Source: Poa pratensis (lineage: Eukaryota; Streptophyta; Magnoliopsida; Poales; Poaceae). From it: a stretch of DNA of 64,000 nt. This document shows positions 25,420-34,212 of the stretch, piece after piece; positions within the stretch are counted from its first letter, which is position 1; the number at the start of each line of letters is the position of its first letter. The stretch covers positions 41,938,853-42,002,852 of the forward strand of contig CAMZMU010000027.1 in NCBI GenBank assembly GCA_947311845.1. Reading direction: 5' to 3'. The notes under the pieces were generated by a model. The model was not told where the DNA came from. It searched no databases and saw only the letters and a list, made by a program, of their open reading frames with translations. A program made the translations under genes and the position numbers.

Positions 25420-26480
25420 AGTGACAACTTCATAAGTACTGAGTGGGTAACTCCATCAGTATTGGGTGGGTACCTATTATCGAGAGAGTATGATAACTAA
25501 ATTGATTTCGTATTGGATAACTACATCATGAAAACACATGGGTAACTTTATCGGTACTGGGTGGTTAAATCCATCAGTATTGGGTGGTAACTATTACCGA
25601 GCGAGTAGGGTAACTATAACGATTTTGTGGTGGATAACTACACATGAAAACACATGGGTAACTTTATCAGTATTGGATGGGTAACTTTATCAGTATTGGG
25701 TGATAACTATTACCAAGAGAGCATGATAAACATGAGTAACTTTATCAGTACTGGGTGGTAACTTCATCAGTATTGGGGTGGTAACTATTACCGAGAGAGT
25801 ATGGTAACTGCATTGATTTTGTGGTGGATAACTACACCATAAAAACATATGGGTGACTTTATCAGTACTGGGTGAGTAACTCCATCAGTATTGGGTGGTA
25901 ACTATTACCGAAAGAGTATGGTAAACATGGGTAACTATATCGATTTCGTTGTGTATAACTATATCATGAACACATGGGTAACTCCATCAATACATGGTGG
26001 GTAACTCCATCGGTACATGGTGGATAACTCTATCAGTACAGGGTGGGTAACTATATCGCAAACACATGGGTAACTTTATAAGTACTAGATGGGTAAACTC
26101 CATGGGTACTGGGTGGGTAACTCCATCCATAATAGGTGAGTAACATTATCGGTAGCAGGTTGATAACTTTATCAGTACTTGGTGGGTAACTTTATCAGTA
26201 ACAGATTGCAGTACTAGGTCGATAACTTTATGCATACGTGGTGGATAACTTCATCAGTATTAGGTGGGTAACTAAATCAATACCCGGTTAGTAAATTTAT
26301 AAGCAATACTTGGTAACTTTATCAGTAATTGGCGGATAACTTTATAAGTGTTCATTCGATAACTTTATCAGCAATTGGAGGATAACTTTATCAGTATTTG
26401 GAGGATAACTTTATAAGTGTTAGATTAATAATTTTATCACCACATGGTGGATAACTGCATCAGTAAAAAGGTTGGTAATT
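25420..26480. repeat. Degenerate minisatellite, unit near GGGTAACTTTATCAGTACTG (about 20-25 bp)
   Basis: About 1 kb is made of imperfect repeats of a phrase reading GGGTAACT(T/C)(T/C)ATCAGTA(C/T)TGGGTG, with variants such as GGATAACTTTATAAGTG and ACTATTACCGAGAGAG. At least forty partial units can be recognised by eye. Higher-order repeats of about 110-130 bp are suggested by recurring CACATGGGTAACTTTATC and TATTACCGAGAGAGTATG phrases. No open frame runs through it. Confidence 0.85.
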
Positions 26481-28052
26481 TCAATGTAAAAATGACTAAC
26501 ATGTGAACTTTCCGATCAAACAACAAGTGAAAATTATACAAATTTTCTTTAAGCAAACACACAATACGTATTGTTGTCGCTGATGCGGCTAATAAATCGA
26601 CGATTCTTGGAGTATGCTACCATGAGGTTTCGATCTAGGAGCCGGAAAGTTTTATCAGCAGAAAACAAGAAACAGAAATGATCTGGTAGTCAGGAGGGTG
26701 TGTGCGCACACCACCTTTGTCTTACACCTGTCCTATTTAGTCAAACTAGACTAATGCAAACTGAGCTAAAGCCTCTGCTAATTATCTGGCAAGTTTACAC
26801 ATGCTCTCTCTCATACTTTTCCCATCTCTCTGACTCTCCCATCTTGGCTCGTTCCTTCATCGATTCAAGCACGAGAAAACTAGTAATAACGACCATATCG
26901 GTCTTCCAGTCATCAAGCTACTAAAATCTCCATGGCTGAAAATTTCGAGTTCGTGGAGTCCGCCATGGCAGCCAGCTCTCCACTCCGGCCAGCGCCTCCA
27001 GCTTTCCACTCCGGCCATGGCTCACGGCGCACCCAGGGATCCCAGCAAGGAGCAGGGAACTGTCAGGAGCTACAGTCCGTCGAGGACTTATCAGACAGCC
27101 TCCACGGGGAGGGAGCCGGCGCCGGGCTGGTCGGGTGCCGTCGGCCCGCACCTCGCGTCACCGGCAGGGTTCAGGTCCTTGCCGTGGACGGCGTCGTGTC
27201 TGGGATCGAGTCCTCGCCGTGGCCGTTGCATCTCCTGCAGCCCTCGACTGGACCACCGGCGTCAGGGTGCGCCCGAGGAGGCAGCCAGGAGGCACGTCGC
27301 ATAAGCGAGCAATCCCTGCTCGGATTTCCACCACCGGCGGGCGACGCGGCGTGCACGCATGCGGGATGCGCGTGCTACAGCTTGAGTGCCGCTATGGGCC
27401 TATGGCACACGCCCGTGCCGGCCGGACTGGCGTGGTGTCGCCGCGTCTGCAGCTTTGTGCGTGCTTCCGATGAGCTCGCTTCCAATGGTGCGGTAGTACT
27501 CACCGTGACCGGCTCGGTGCGCAGCCGGGTATCACGCTCCGGCGGATCCTCGAAGACGCGGGTGAGCTCGCCGACCTTTGGCGCTGCGAGGAGGCTACCC
27601 GCGGCGGCCGATTCCCGGTCGATTGTGGATCCGTCTTCGGCACACGTGCTCACGGCGGCGATTCGGCGGAAACGGCCGGAGAAGAAGGAATATGCCGGAT
27701 TCGCCTCTCGGTCGCTGCAGGGAGGGGATGCAGGGAAAGAGGAGGAAGGAGAACCGGGGGTGGAAGGAAACGCCTGGTCAACGTGTGCGAAACGTGCGCG
27801 ACGCGCGGAAGTTCCACTCGAATCGGCATCGTTCGCTGTCGATCCAACGGCTCACGGCACTGCGTCGCGTTTTGCCAGATGTAAGGCGCCTGCTGAATAG
27901 ATTTTCCGATTATTTTTTGTTTTTTTAGAGCAGGAACAGAAACAGAAGTGAAGGCGAAACAGCTGCGCGACTGATTCGTGGGCCGCAATGATGGGCTGCG
28001 AGCATTTTAGGCCCATCTAGCCTTCTTCCTGAAGCTCAGGAGTACTTTCCCC
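26481..28052. other. Unassigned region containing a GC-rich 322-codon open frame
   Basis: An open frame runs from 26932 to 27900 (+) but has no recognisable domain, is rich in Ala/Arg/Pro/Ser, and overlaps open frames on the other strand. I do not treat it as a gene. The flanks hold nothing I can name. Confidence 0.3.
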
Positions 28053-28062
28053 TTTCGTTCAG
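28053..28062. repeat. 10-bp target-site duplication, left (TTTCGTTCAG)
   Basis: TTTCGTTCAG precedes the left terminus at 28063 and is repeated exactly at 32295-32304. Confidence 0.92.
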
Positions 28063-28142
28063 GCTAATTTTTTTTTAATAATACATTTTTTTAATCAAAT
28101 TCGAAAAATATTACGGAAAACCACGAAATTCCAAAAATAATA
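28063..28142 (+). repeat. Left terminal inverted repeat of the PMD element
   Basis: An AT-rich repeat starts GCTAATTTTTTTTTAATAAT. Its reverse complement is found at 32214-32294 with about seven substitutions and two run-length differences. Confidence 0.88.
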
Positions 28143-28157
28143 CACCTTCGGACAGGA

Positions 28158-28312
28158 CTGGGCCGATAAGGGCCTATCGGCCTGGGCTGGGCCGATTAGG
28201 TAGTCGGCCGACGCCGCGCGTGTCAGAGGACCTAATCGGCCAGGGCTAAGCCGATTAGACCCTGTCGGCCATGGCTGGGCCGACTAGGTCCCGTCGGCTC
28301 TGGCCCAGCCGA
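28158..28312. repeat. Left subterminal palindrome array (TCGGCC...GGCCGA)
   Basis: About four to five units read like TCGGCCTGGGCTGGGCCGA with 10-15 bp spacers. Each unit is roughly palindromic. Such arrays next to the ends of DNA transposons are typical places for transposase binding, which is an inference here. Confidence 0.75.
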
Positions 28313-28362
28313 CCAGTGCATGTTAGTTCGCATTTTTCGCGCCAGCCCTTCCCGGCGACGCC

Positions 28363-28572
28363 CGTTCCCGCCTTATTTTTCCCGCCTTCTTCTCTCCCTC
28401 CCGTTTGTCGCTCCCAGTATTTTTTCCGCCCTTCTTGTCCCGCCATATTTCTCCCGCCCTAATTCTCCCGCCATAGTTCTCGCGCCTTTTATTTCCCGCC
28501 ATTTACCTCCCGCCTTTTTTCTCCCGCCATTTTTCTCCCGCTCTTCTTCTCCTGGGTGAGCCTATATATATA
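28363..28572 (+). promoter_or_regulatory. CCCGCC-rich promoter with TATA box inside the PMD element
   Basis: About nine copies of a pyrimidine-CCCGCC motif occur between 28363 and 28550, including TTTTTCCCGCC at 28376-28386 and TTTCCCGCC at 28492-28500, which match the E2F consensus TTTCCCGC. The rest are mostly TTCTCCCGCC. A TATA stretch TATATATATA lies at 28563-28572. The next in-frame ATG at a sensible distance is 28638. Confidence 0.6.
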
Positions 28573-28637
28573 CCCCAATAGATTTGGTGATGGAGGAGGG
28601 TGTGGTGCGTGGTTATTTCCTCAGTCGGATAGGAACG

Positions 28638-28970
28638 ATGTCTGGTAGTTCGGGTCCTAGTTCGGAGCATAGGTCGTGGTGTGTTTTGTATCACGCCGCA
28701 ATATGGACTGAAGGTAGTATTAGGGAGGGTAGGCCCAAGAGCTGTTATAGGGAGCTAGTTAGTGAGTGGGGCAACATTCGTGAGGTGGGAGAAATTATAG
28801 CCAAAAAAACCAAAATCCAGATGACCCCTGAAGAAATTAGGGATGAAATTGATGGGTGGCGGTGGAAGTGGCAGAGAATTAATGAGCTAAAAGCTATTGA
28901 GGCGGGGCTTAGGGACATGACTATGGCTCACTCTCCCATGCGGATCCAGACGACTGCTGAGCAGACATAG
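28638..28970 (+). CDS. Small transposon-borne ORF of unknown function (110 residues)
   Basis: I do not recognise a named domain. The frame begins MSGSSGPSSEHRSWCVLY and is rich in Trp, Arg, Glu and Lys (HAAIWTEGSIREGRPKSCY, GWRWKWQRINELKAIEAGL), suggesting a mostly helical, charged protein. I chose the ATG at 28638 over the in-frame ATG at 28590 because the TATA box ends at 28572, leaving room for a transcription start about 30 bp downstream. It is convergent with the PMD gene, and its last 50 bp overlap the proposed final PMD exon on the other strand. It may be an accessory protein of the element or a captured gene piece. An intron further downstream cannot be ruled out. Confidence 0.5.
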   Translation: MSGSSGPSSEHRSWCVLYHAAIWTEGSIREGRPKSCYRELVSEWGNIREVGEIIAKKTKIQMTPEEIRDEIDGWRWKWQRINELKAIEAGLRDMTMAHSPMRIQTTAEQT

Positions 28971-31373
28971 ACGGACGATTTCCTGGATGCAATACAACAT
29001 TAAGAAAGAAGTACGTAGCATTTAGCGTGGTGAATACAAATTTACAAGGTACTTACCATGTGGCTGCGGAGGTGGTCGAAGCTGATAGCCTGTCGTGGGA
29101 CTAAACTGCTGCTGCCAATGCGAGCCTCCAGCCTGGTCAGGAGAGGGTGCTCTGGGCGACGGCTGCGACGTCGAGCCTCCAGCCTGGTCAGGAGAGGGTG
29201 CTCTGTGCGACGTCATACGAGGTCGTGGTTGATGTCGATCCTGAGGCGTCACCTGCGGCTGTGGCTGTGGCCGTTGCGGGGATGACGTGGTGGGCGTTGT
29301 GCTGCTTGGCGGTGATCGACGTCAGACGCACGTGTGCACGTGATAGCCTGGTAGATACCTCGCAGCCTCTGCTCGAAGCGCTGCAGGACTGATGGTGCGG
29401 CCGGTCCAATAGAGGGCCAGACGATAGGGAACGTCTGTAATCGGACACCTCCGTCTGTAGCTGGTAAGTCAATTCAGCCTGTAATTTGCATCGTTATCAG
29501 TAAGTTGTACATAATTTTGCAAAATTTGTAAGAATTAACTAATCTCTTACCGCGTACTGTCTGGAGCCTGCAGTAGACTGGGTCGGATACATATCCCACG
29601 TAGTAGGAGCCGGTGTAAGCTCAGGATGCTCGACATACGTAATGCGTATCCGGGTTGAGGTCATGTAAATTTGCAGGTACGAATTGAATAGGTCAGGATC
29701 AAACACGAGGTCCTCCTGCCAGACTCGTGTCGTCGCAGTTTCCCACTCTGCAACGTAGCTGCCAACCCTCCGCATCCACGATAGTGCGCTCCTATTAGTT
29801 CCCTTTCTTGTGAGCCTACAGTAGTAGTAAGTGTTAGACAATTCCTCTGTGGATGCGTAATTGAATAATGCGTAAATAAACAATGCGTAATTAAACACAC
29901 CCGTGGATGATAGGTGGGACATGTTCCTCTGTCGACAGAGGAAGTGCCTGTTGTCGTAGACCAAATTGCCTCATAACCCGCTGCTGGGCCATCTCCTCCA
30001 CGCAGATATCAAAGACAATTTTGATTTTGTCATCCAGTACGCGCGATCTCTCGTGCACAGGTCAGAGATACCACCCGGGTATATAGCCTCCTTTTTTGCT
30101 TGCGTGTACGGTCGCCAGATTACCGCTCCCGAGCTCAGAATGTCGAACTGCTCGTTGAATGGCTCGTAGCAGTTCCTCATCTGTGAATGAGCAAAGCGTC
30201 TCTGCACGACACAAAATTTATTGCAAGTCGGCAAAAATGTAACAATTGTGATAAATACGTAGATTAGACATACCTGACGACGTGTCCAGATAAAACCAAA
30301 AGTAGGCATGTCTATGTGATCAGCATCAAAAAACGCATCCACTGGGAAAGCCTCGTGTGCACGCACGTCTGGTCGTCCAATTGGGAACCTCTCCCATGAC
30401 CAAAGCTGCAACAACAAGGGACATCCAAGTATGGATGCTGTATCCGACAGTAGATGGCACCCGTTGCACATAGCTCGGTAAGTAGCCGCTAATACAGCTG
30501 ATCCCCAACTCCTCTGTGTAATGTGTTCTGGCGCAGTAGCACTCGCGATCTCGAAAGCAATAGGGATGTACCTCTTGCTAATAGTGGTGACATGGTTCTC
30601 CGTGAACATCACCTTCCCCATAAGCCACAAGATATATGCTTCAAGGCTCCTAGTGATTTGTGTAGCATTCAGCGGAATGCCAGCAGGAAACCTCTGTATC
30701 TGTACATTTCAAAATAAATTATGTCAGTGAAATGAAACGATGCATGCGAAACATTGCATTCTGTATATAAATTGATGCATGTAAATAAAACAGTGCGTAC
30801 CTGAAAATCCAGTAACCATCCAAGCTTAGGTCCGTGATTCTCTGACCTAAACACTCCAGCATTAGGGTTTATACCCTGAAAGCGAAGTGACATCTCGTGC
30901 TCCCAATTTTCTGGGGCCTGCAACGGCCCTATGGGCTGACCCGCCAACGGCAGCCCAAGCAAGAAAGATACATCCTCGAGAGTAGGAGCCATCTCACCCC
31001 ATCGAAAGTGAAACGTGTGGGTCTCGGGCCTCCATCTGTCCACTAAGCATGTGAGAAGACAGTTGTCTATCACCATGCATGAAGAGTCCGCAGTGGCCTC
31101 TACTAGACGCGCGAAAGGTAAAAGCCCAGCCCACTTCAACCTGCAAACAAATATAAATTCGTAATCATATATATGTAGCGAACAAGAAAATTAATGCAGA
31201 TAATATATGACACGTAAAAATCAATTAGGCATGTACCTCTCCTCCCAAGCAGGGTGTATCTGCCAATATTCCCTCGGTCCTCGAGTTATTAGAGGCTCGA
31301 GGCTACGCTCCTGTAATATCTTTGCGCGATGGTTCTCATCCACATCCGGACTGATCAAATATACTTGTTCCAT
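28921..31373 (-). CDS. Plant mobile domain (PMD, aminotransferase-like) protein of a transposon
   Basis: Proposed minus-strand exons: 31373-31237, 31140-30801, 30699-30274, 30201-29901, 29815-29551, 29478-29057 and 28982-28921, all with GT-AG sites. The product would be about 650 residues. The PMD signature is clear: LKWAGLLPFARL, LVDRWRPETHTFHF, GEMAPTLEDVSFLLGLPL (exon 2), LEAYILWLMGKVMF, SWGSAVLAATYRAMC and GCPLLLQLWSWERFPIGRP (exon 3). A MRQFGLRQ box lies in exon 4 and a proline-rich tail with RAPSPDQAGGS twice in exon 6. Phases agree across all exons only if one base is missing in exon 4 (about 30035) and two in exon 6, so the gene as written is broken. Host PMD proteins act in the nucleus in silencing and genome stability; for transposon copies the role is unknown. 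Confidence is high for the domain, moderate for the ends. Confidence 0.82.
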
Positions 31374-31699
31374 ATCTTCGCGCAGCTAAATTAAAAGTCT
31401 AAATTACAGACTACTTACAGATGAAATCAAACTCTAAATTTAAAACACTGATCCACACTTATGACAGATAAAACATACTCTAATTTAAAAACATTGATCC
31501 ACACTAATTGAAGGATGCGCACTAATGTGACACCAATTTACTGTTATAACCGGCAACATCTATGTACTTAATATTAGTAGCGCAATAAATACCTAGCAAT
31601 ATCAATATCACACTACCACCTTAACACTAATGCGTACATAATTAACAGTAAATCCTAATTAGTCAAAAAAATGCATACCCTTGAAGCGTGCCGATTCAA

Positions 31700-31805
31700 T
31701 GGACAACCACCGTCACCACCGCCGCTGCACCACCACCACGCTGCACCACCACCACCACACTCCACCACCACCACCCTCCACCACCACCCTACACCACCTC
31801 CACCT
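31700..31805. repeat. CAC/CCA trinucleotide-rich tract
   Basis: A run of ACCACCACC-type repeats with interruptions lies within the upstream part of the PMD gene. Open frames across it on either strand are low-complexity and are not genes. Confidence 0.7.
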
Positions 31806-31997
31806 AAACTACACCATTGCTCTAACCAAACAACACGAAATTGCACAAAATCCTAACCCAATGTATATCTGAGCTGTCTAAACTCTCTAACACTACATGC
31901 AGGAAGAATTGTTGGTTGGATTGACAGATCGGGCAGCAGGGAGCTGCTGTGAGAAAGAAAGGAAGAAAGGAAGAAGAAGAACGCGGGAAGAAGAAGG

Positions 31998-32213
31998 CTC
32001 GGCCGAGCCTTATTCAGCACCCTGTCGGCCAGGCTTTGGCCGATAGGGGCCGGTCGGCCAGGCTTGGGCCGACGGGAGGCCACGTCACGCCGAAAGGCCT
32101 GTCGGCCGCAGGTGTGGCCCGCCATGCAAAGCAGTCGGCTGGAGTTAAGCCGACGAGCGCTTTTCGGCCCAACTCTGGCCGACGAGGTCTTGTCGGCCCA
32201 AATCTAGCCGAGG
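31998..32213. repeat. Right subterminal palindrome array (TCGGCC...GGCCGA)
   Basis: Six or so units such as TCGGCCAGGCTTTGGCCGA and TCGGCCAGGCTTGGGCCGA lie just inside the right terminal repeat, mirroring the left array. Confidence 0.75.
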
Positions 32214-32294
32214 CCGTATTATTCCTGTAATTTCGTAGTTTTCCGTTATATTTTTCAAATTTAATTAAAAAATGTATTATTAAAAAAAATTAGC
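32214..32294 (-). repeat. Right terminal inverted repeat of the PMD element
   Basis: The reverse complement starts GCTAATTTTTTTTAATAATA and pairs with 28063-28142. Confidence 0.88.
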
Positions 32295-32304
32295 TTTCGT
32301 TCAG
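32295..32304. repeat. 10-bp target-site duplication, right (TTTCGTTCAG)
   Basis: This is an exact copy of 28053-28062. Confidence 0.92.
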
Positions 32305-32395
32305 CCGTAGCTGCTCTGCCCCACTCCACAGGTAGCACGCGCCGCTCAAAACCCTCGCTCCCACCGAGGCGCTTCCGGCGGCGGCGGCGGCGGCC

Positions 32396-34212
32396 ATGGA
32401 CACCAGGGTGTCGCCCGTTCAGACGAACGCTGCCATGGACACCCTAGGGCTGCTCGGCCAAGCCATGGCGGTGGCGACCGATTTCCTGCGCAGGCACCCG
32501 AAGGAGTTCGCGTCGCTCTTCGTCCGCTTGTTCTCCCCGCCAGACTACACCTTTCCTGACCCGCCCGCCTCCCCCGCCGCTCGCCTCTTCGCCCTTCCTC
32601 CCAACGACGCCATCGACCGCGTCAGCCGCCTCCCCGACGCGCTCCTCGGCGACATCGTCTCCCGCCTCCCCGTCAAGGACGCCGCTCGCACAGCCGCGCT
32701 CTCCCGCCGCTGGCGTGGGGTCTGGCGCTCCGCCCCGCTCGTCCTCGTCGACGCCGACCTCTTCCCCGCCACCTCCGCCGTGTCCAGCGTCCTCGCCGCG
32801 CATCCGGGGCCAATCCGATGCGTCCACCTCACCAGCAGCTACACGGTGGAGTTCCATGGCCTGCTCACGCGCTGGCTCCAGCTCCTCGCCGACAAGGGCA
32901 TCCAGGAACTCGTTCTCGTCAACCGCCGCTGGCCGCTCGACTTCGCTCTCCCCGTCACCTTCTTACGCATGGCCACCCTCACCCGCCTCTACCTCGCCCT
33001 CTGGAAGTTCCCCTGCACAGTCGGCCTCCGGCGTAGAACCTGTTTCCCTAACCTCCGTGAGCTCGAGCTCTGCAACGTCATCATAGAGAGCAGGGATTTG
33101 GACTTCATCCTCGACAGGAGCCCTGTGTTGGAGAAGCTCTTTATCCAAACCAATCTGTTAAAGTTTCGCCTTCACCTTGTCAGCCAAAGCCTTCGACAGG
33201 TGGCTCTCATCGCCTCCACCGTTGAAGAAATCTTCGTGGTAGACGCCCCGTGCCTTGACCAGCTCATACATTCCGAAGTTTGGAGCCATGGTGGCAGTTG
33301 CTCCAAGATCAAGATCGGCCATGCCCCAAAGCTGCGGTATTTGGGATTTTTGAATCCAAGACATCACGTCCTAGAGTTTGGAAATACCATCATCAAGGTG
33401 CGATCATTCAATTTTTCAATCCTACACGGTCAATGTTAGTTTGTGATCTTCCTTCTCTTAATTGGGTGCATTGTGATTGCAAATGCAGGCTAGCACAAGA
33501 TTGAGCCCCAACACCATGGTACCAAGCGTGACATTCCTCTCTATGCATGTCCGTTTCGGAGTCCGCAATGATGTCAAGATGGTTCCCAGTTTCCTCATTT
33601 GCTTCCCGAATGTTGAGGACCTCCACATCTGGGTGAAGCCCCTGACACTTCTTTTCGCATTCATTTTCACCATCATGCAGTAGCATCATATATTCATATT
33701 GCTAATTGCTATCAATAGCTGATGAATTGCATGTGCATTTACTTGATGAATTTCAGTCTACGGAAACTAATGAATCCAAAGGCAAGCTCAACCTGCAATT
33801 CTGGCATGAGTCTGGTACCATAGATTGCATCCACTCGCGCATCAAGCGGCTCGATTTCCATGGTTTCCAAGGAGGTCAAAGTGAGCTCGCCTTCCTCAAA
33901 TTTTTATTTGAGAGTGCATTGGTGCTGGAAGAGGTGAAGATTCTGTTGGACACTGGTTTCACTTCGATGGAAGTTGTGCATTCCAAAGTGGAGAGCCTGT
34001 GGTCCAAACGGCCCAGCGAAGCCTCCTTGGTTCTGGTCACTGTCTGTTCTGATCGTCAAGGAACTTGCATTAGGAGCTTCAAGAGAGGTTCTGATTTTTC
34101 TATTCGCGACCCTTTTGCTCACTACTCTGATGCTCCGGTATGTACTTGCAAGGCACCTTTTGAGATTTGTATTCAGTGTTTGAAGATTCCTCCAGCCTCC
34201 TGGTTCTGCTAG
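32396..34212 (+). CDS. F-box/LRR/FBD protein, gene 2 (paralogue of gene 1)
   Basis: A probable SCF ubiquitin-ligase substrate receptor. Exons are 32396-33397, 33489-33632 and 33757-34212, all phase 0 with GT-AG introns, giving 533 residues and no frame break. The F-box motif (VSRLPDALLGDIVSRLPVKD) is near residues 75-94, with LRR-like segments after it (LTRLYLALW, FPNLRELELC, LDRSPVLEKLFI). The FBD-type region is in exon 3 (KLNLQFWHESG, FESALVLEEVKILL). Exon 2 is exactly 144 bp, as in gene 1. The C-terminal tail after FKRGSDFSIRDPF differs from gene 1 and runs to the stop at 34210. A GTATGT at 34139 could instead be a donor, so the last 24 codons are less certain. The Mutator-like element ends 101 bp upstream of the ATG, probably within or next to the core promoter. 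Confidence 0.9.

Larger units (their letters stand above)
28063..32294. mobile_element. Mutator-like DNA transposon (4232 bp) carrying a plant mobile domain gene
   Basis: The ends are inverted repeats of about 80 bp starting GCTAATTTTTTTT, roughly 88-90% alike by eye, flanked by an exact 10-bp target duplication. That length fits Mutator-like elements (9-11 bp). Inside each terminus lies an array of short palindromic TCGGCC...GGCCGA units. The body carries a minus-strand plant mobile domain gene and a convergent plus-strand small ORF. I find no MURA-type transposase, so it would be non-autonomous. PMD genes are known both as host genes (MAIN/MAIL1) and inside transposons, so the cargo is plausible for a mobile element. 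The right end lies 101 bp before the start codon of F-box gene 2. Confidence 0.88.

Noticed and set aside
25420..26480. GGGTAAC repeats as possible interstitial telomere sequence
   Set aside because: The unit is about 20-25 bp and does not contain TTTAGGG in tandem.
26932..27900. A 322-codon open frame on the plus strand
   Set aside because: GC-rich composition, low-complexity Ala/Arg/Pro/Ser product, competing open frames on the other strand and no recognisable domain or splice context.
31655..31872. His/Pro- and Gly/Trp-rich frames on both strands
   Set aside because: Translations of the CAC/CCA trinucleotide tract.
28063..32294. Reading the PMD element as a Helitron or CACTA element
   Set aside because: It has terminal inverted repeats and a 10-bp target duplication, unlike Helitrons (no duplication), and lacks CACTA ends and 3-bp duplications.
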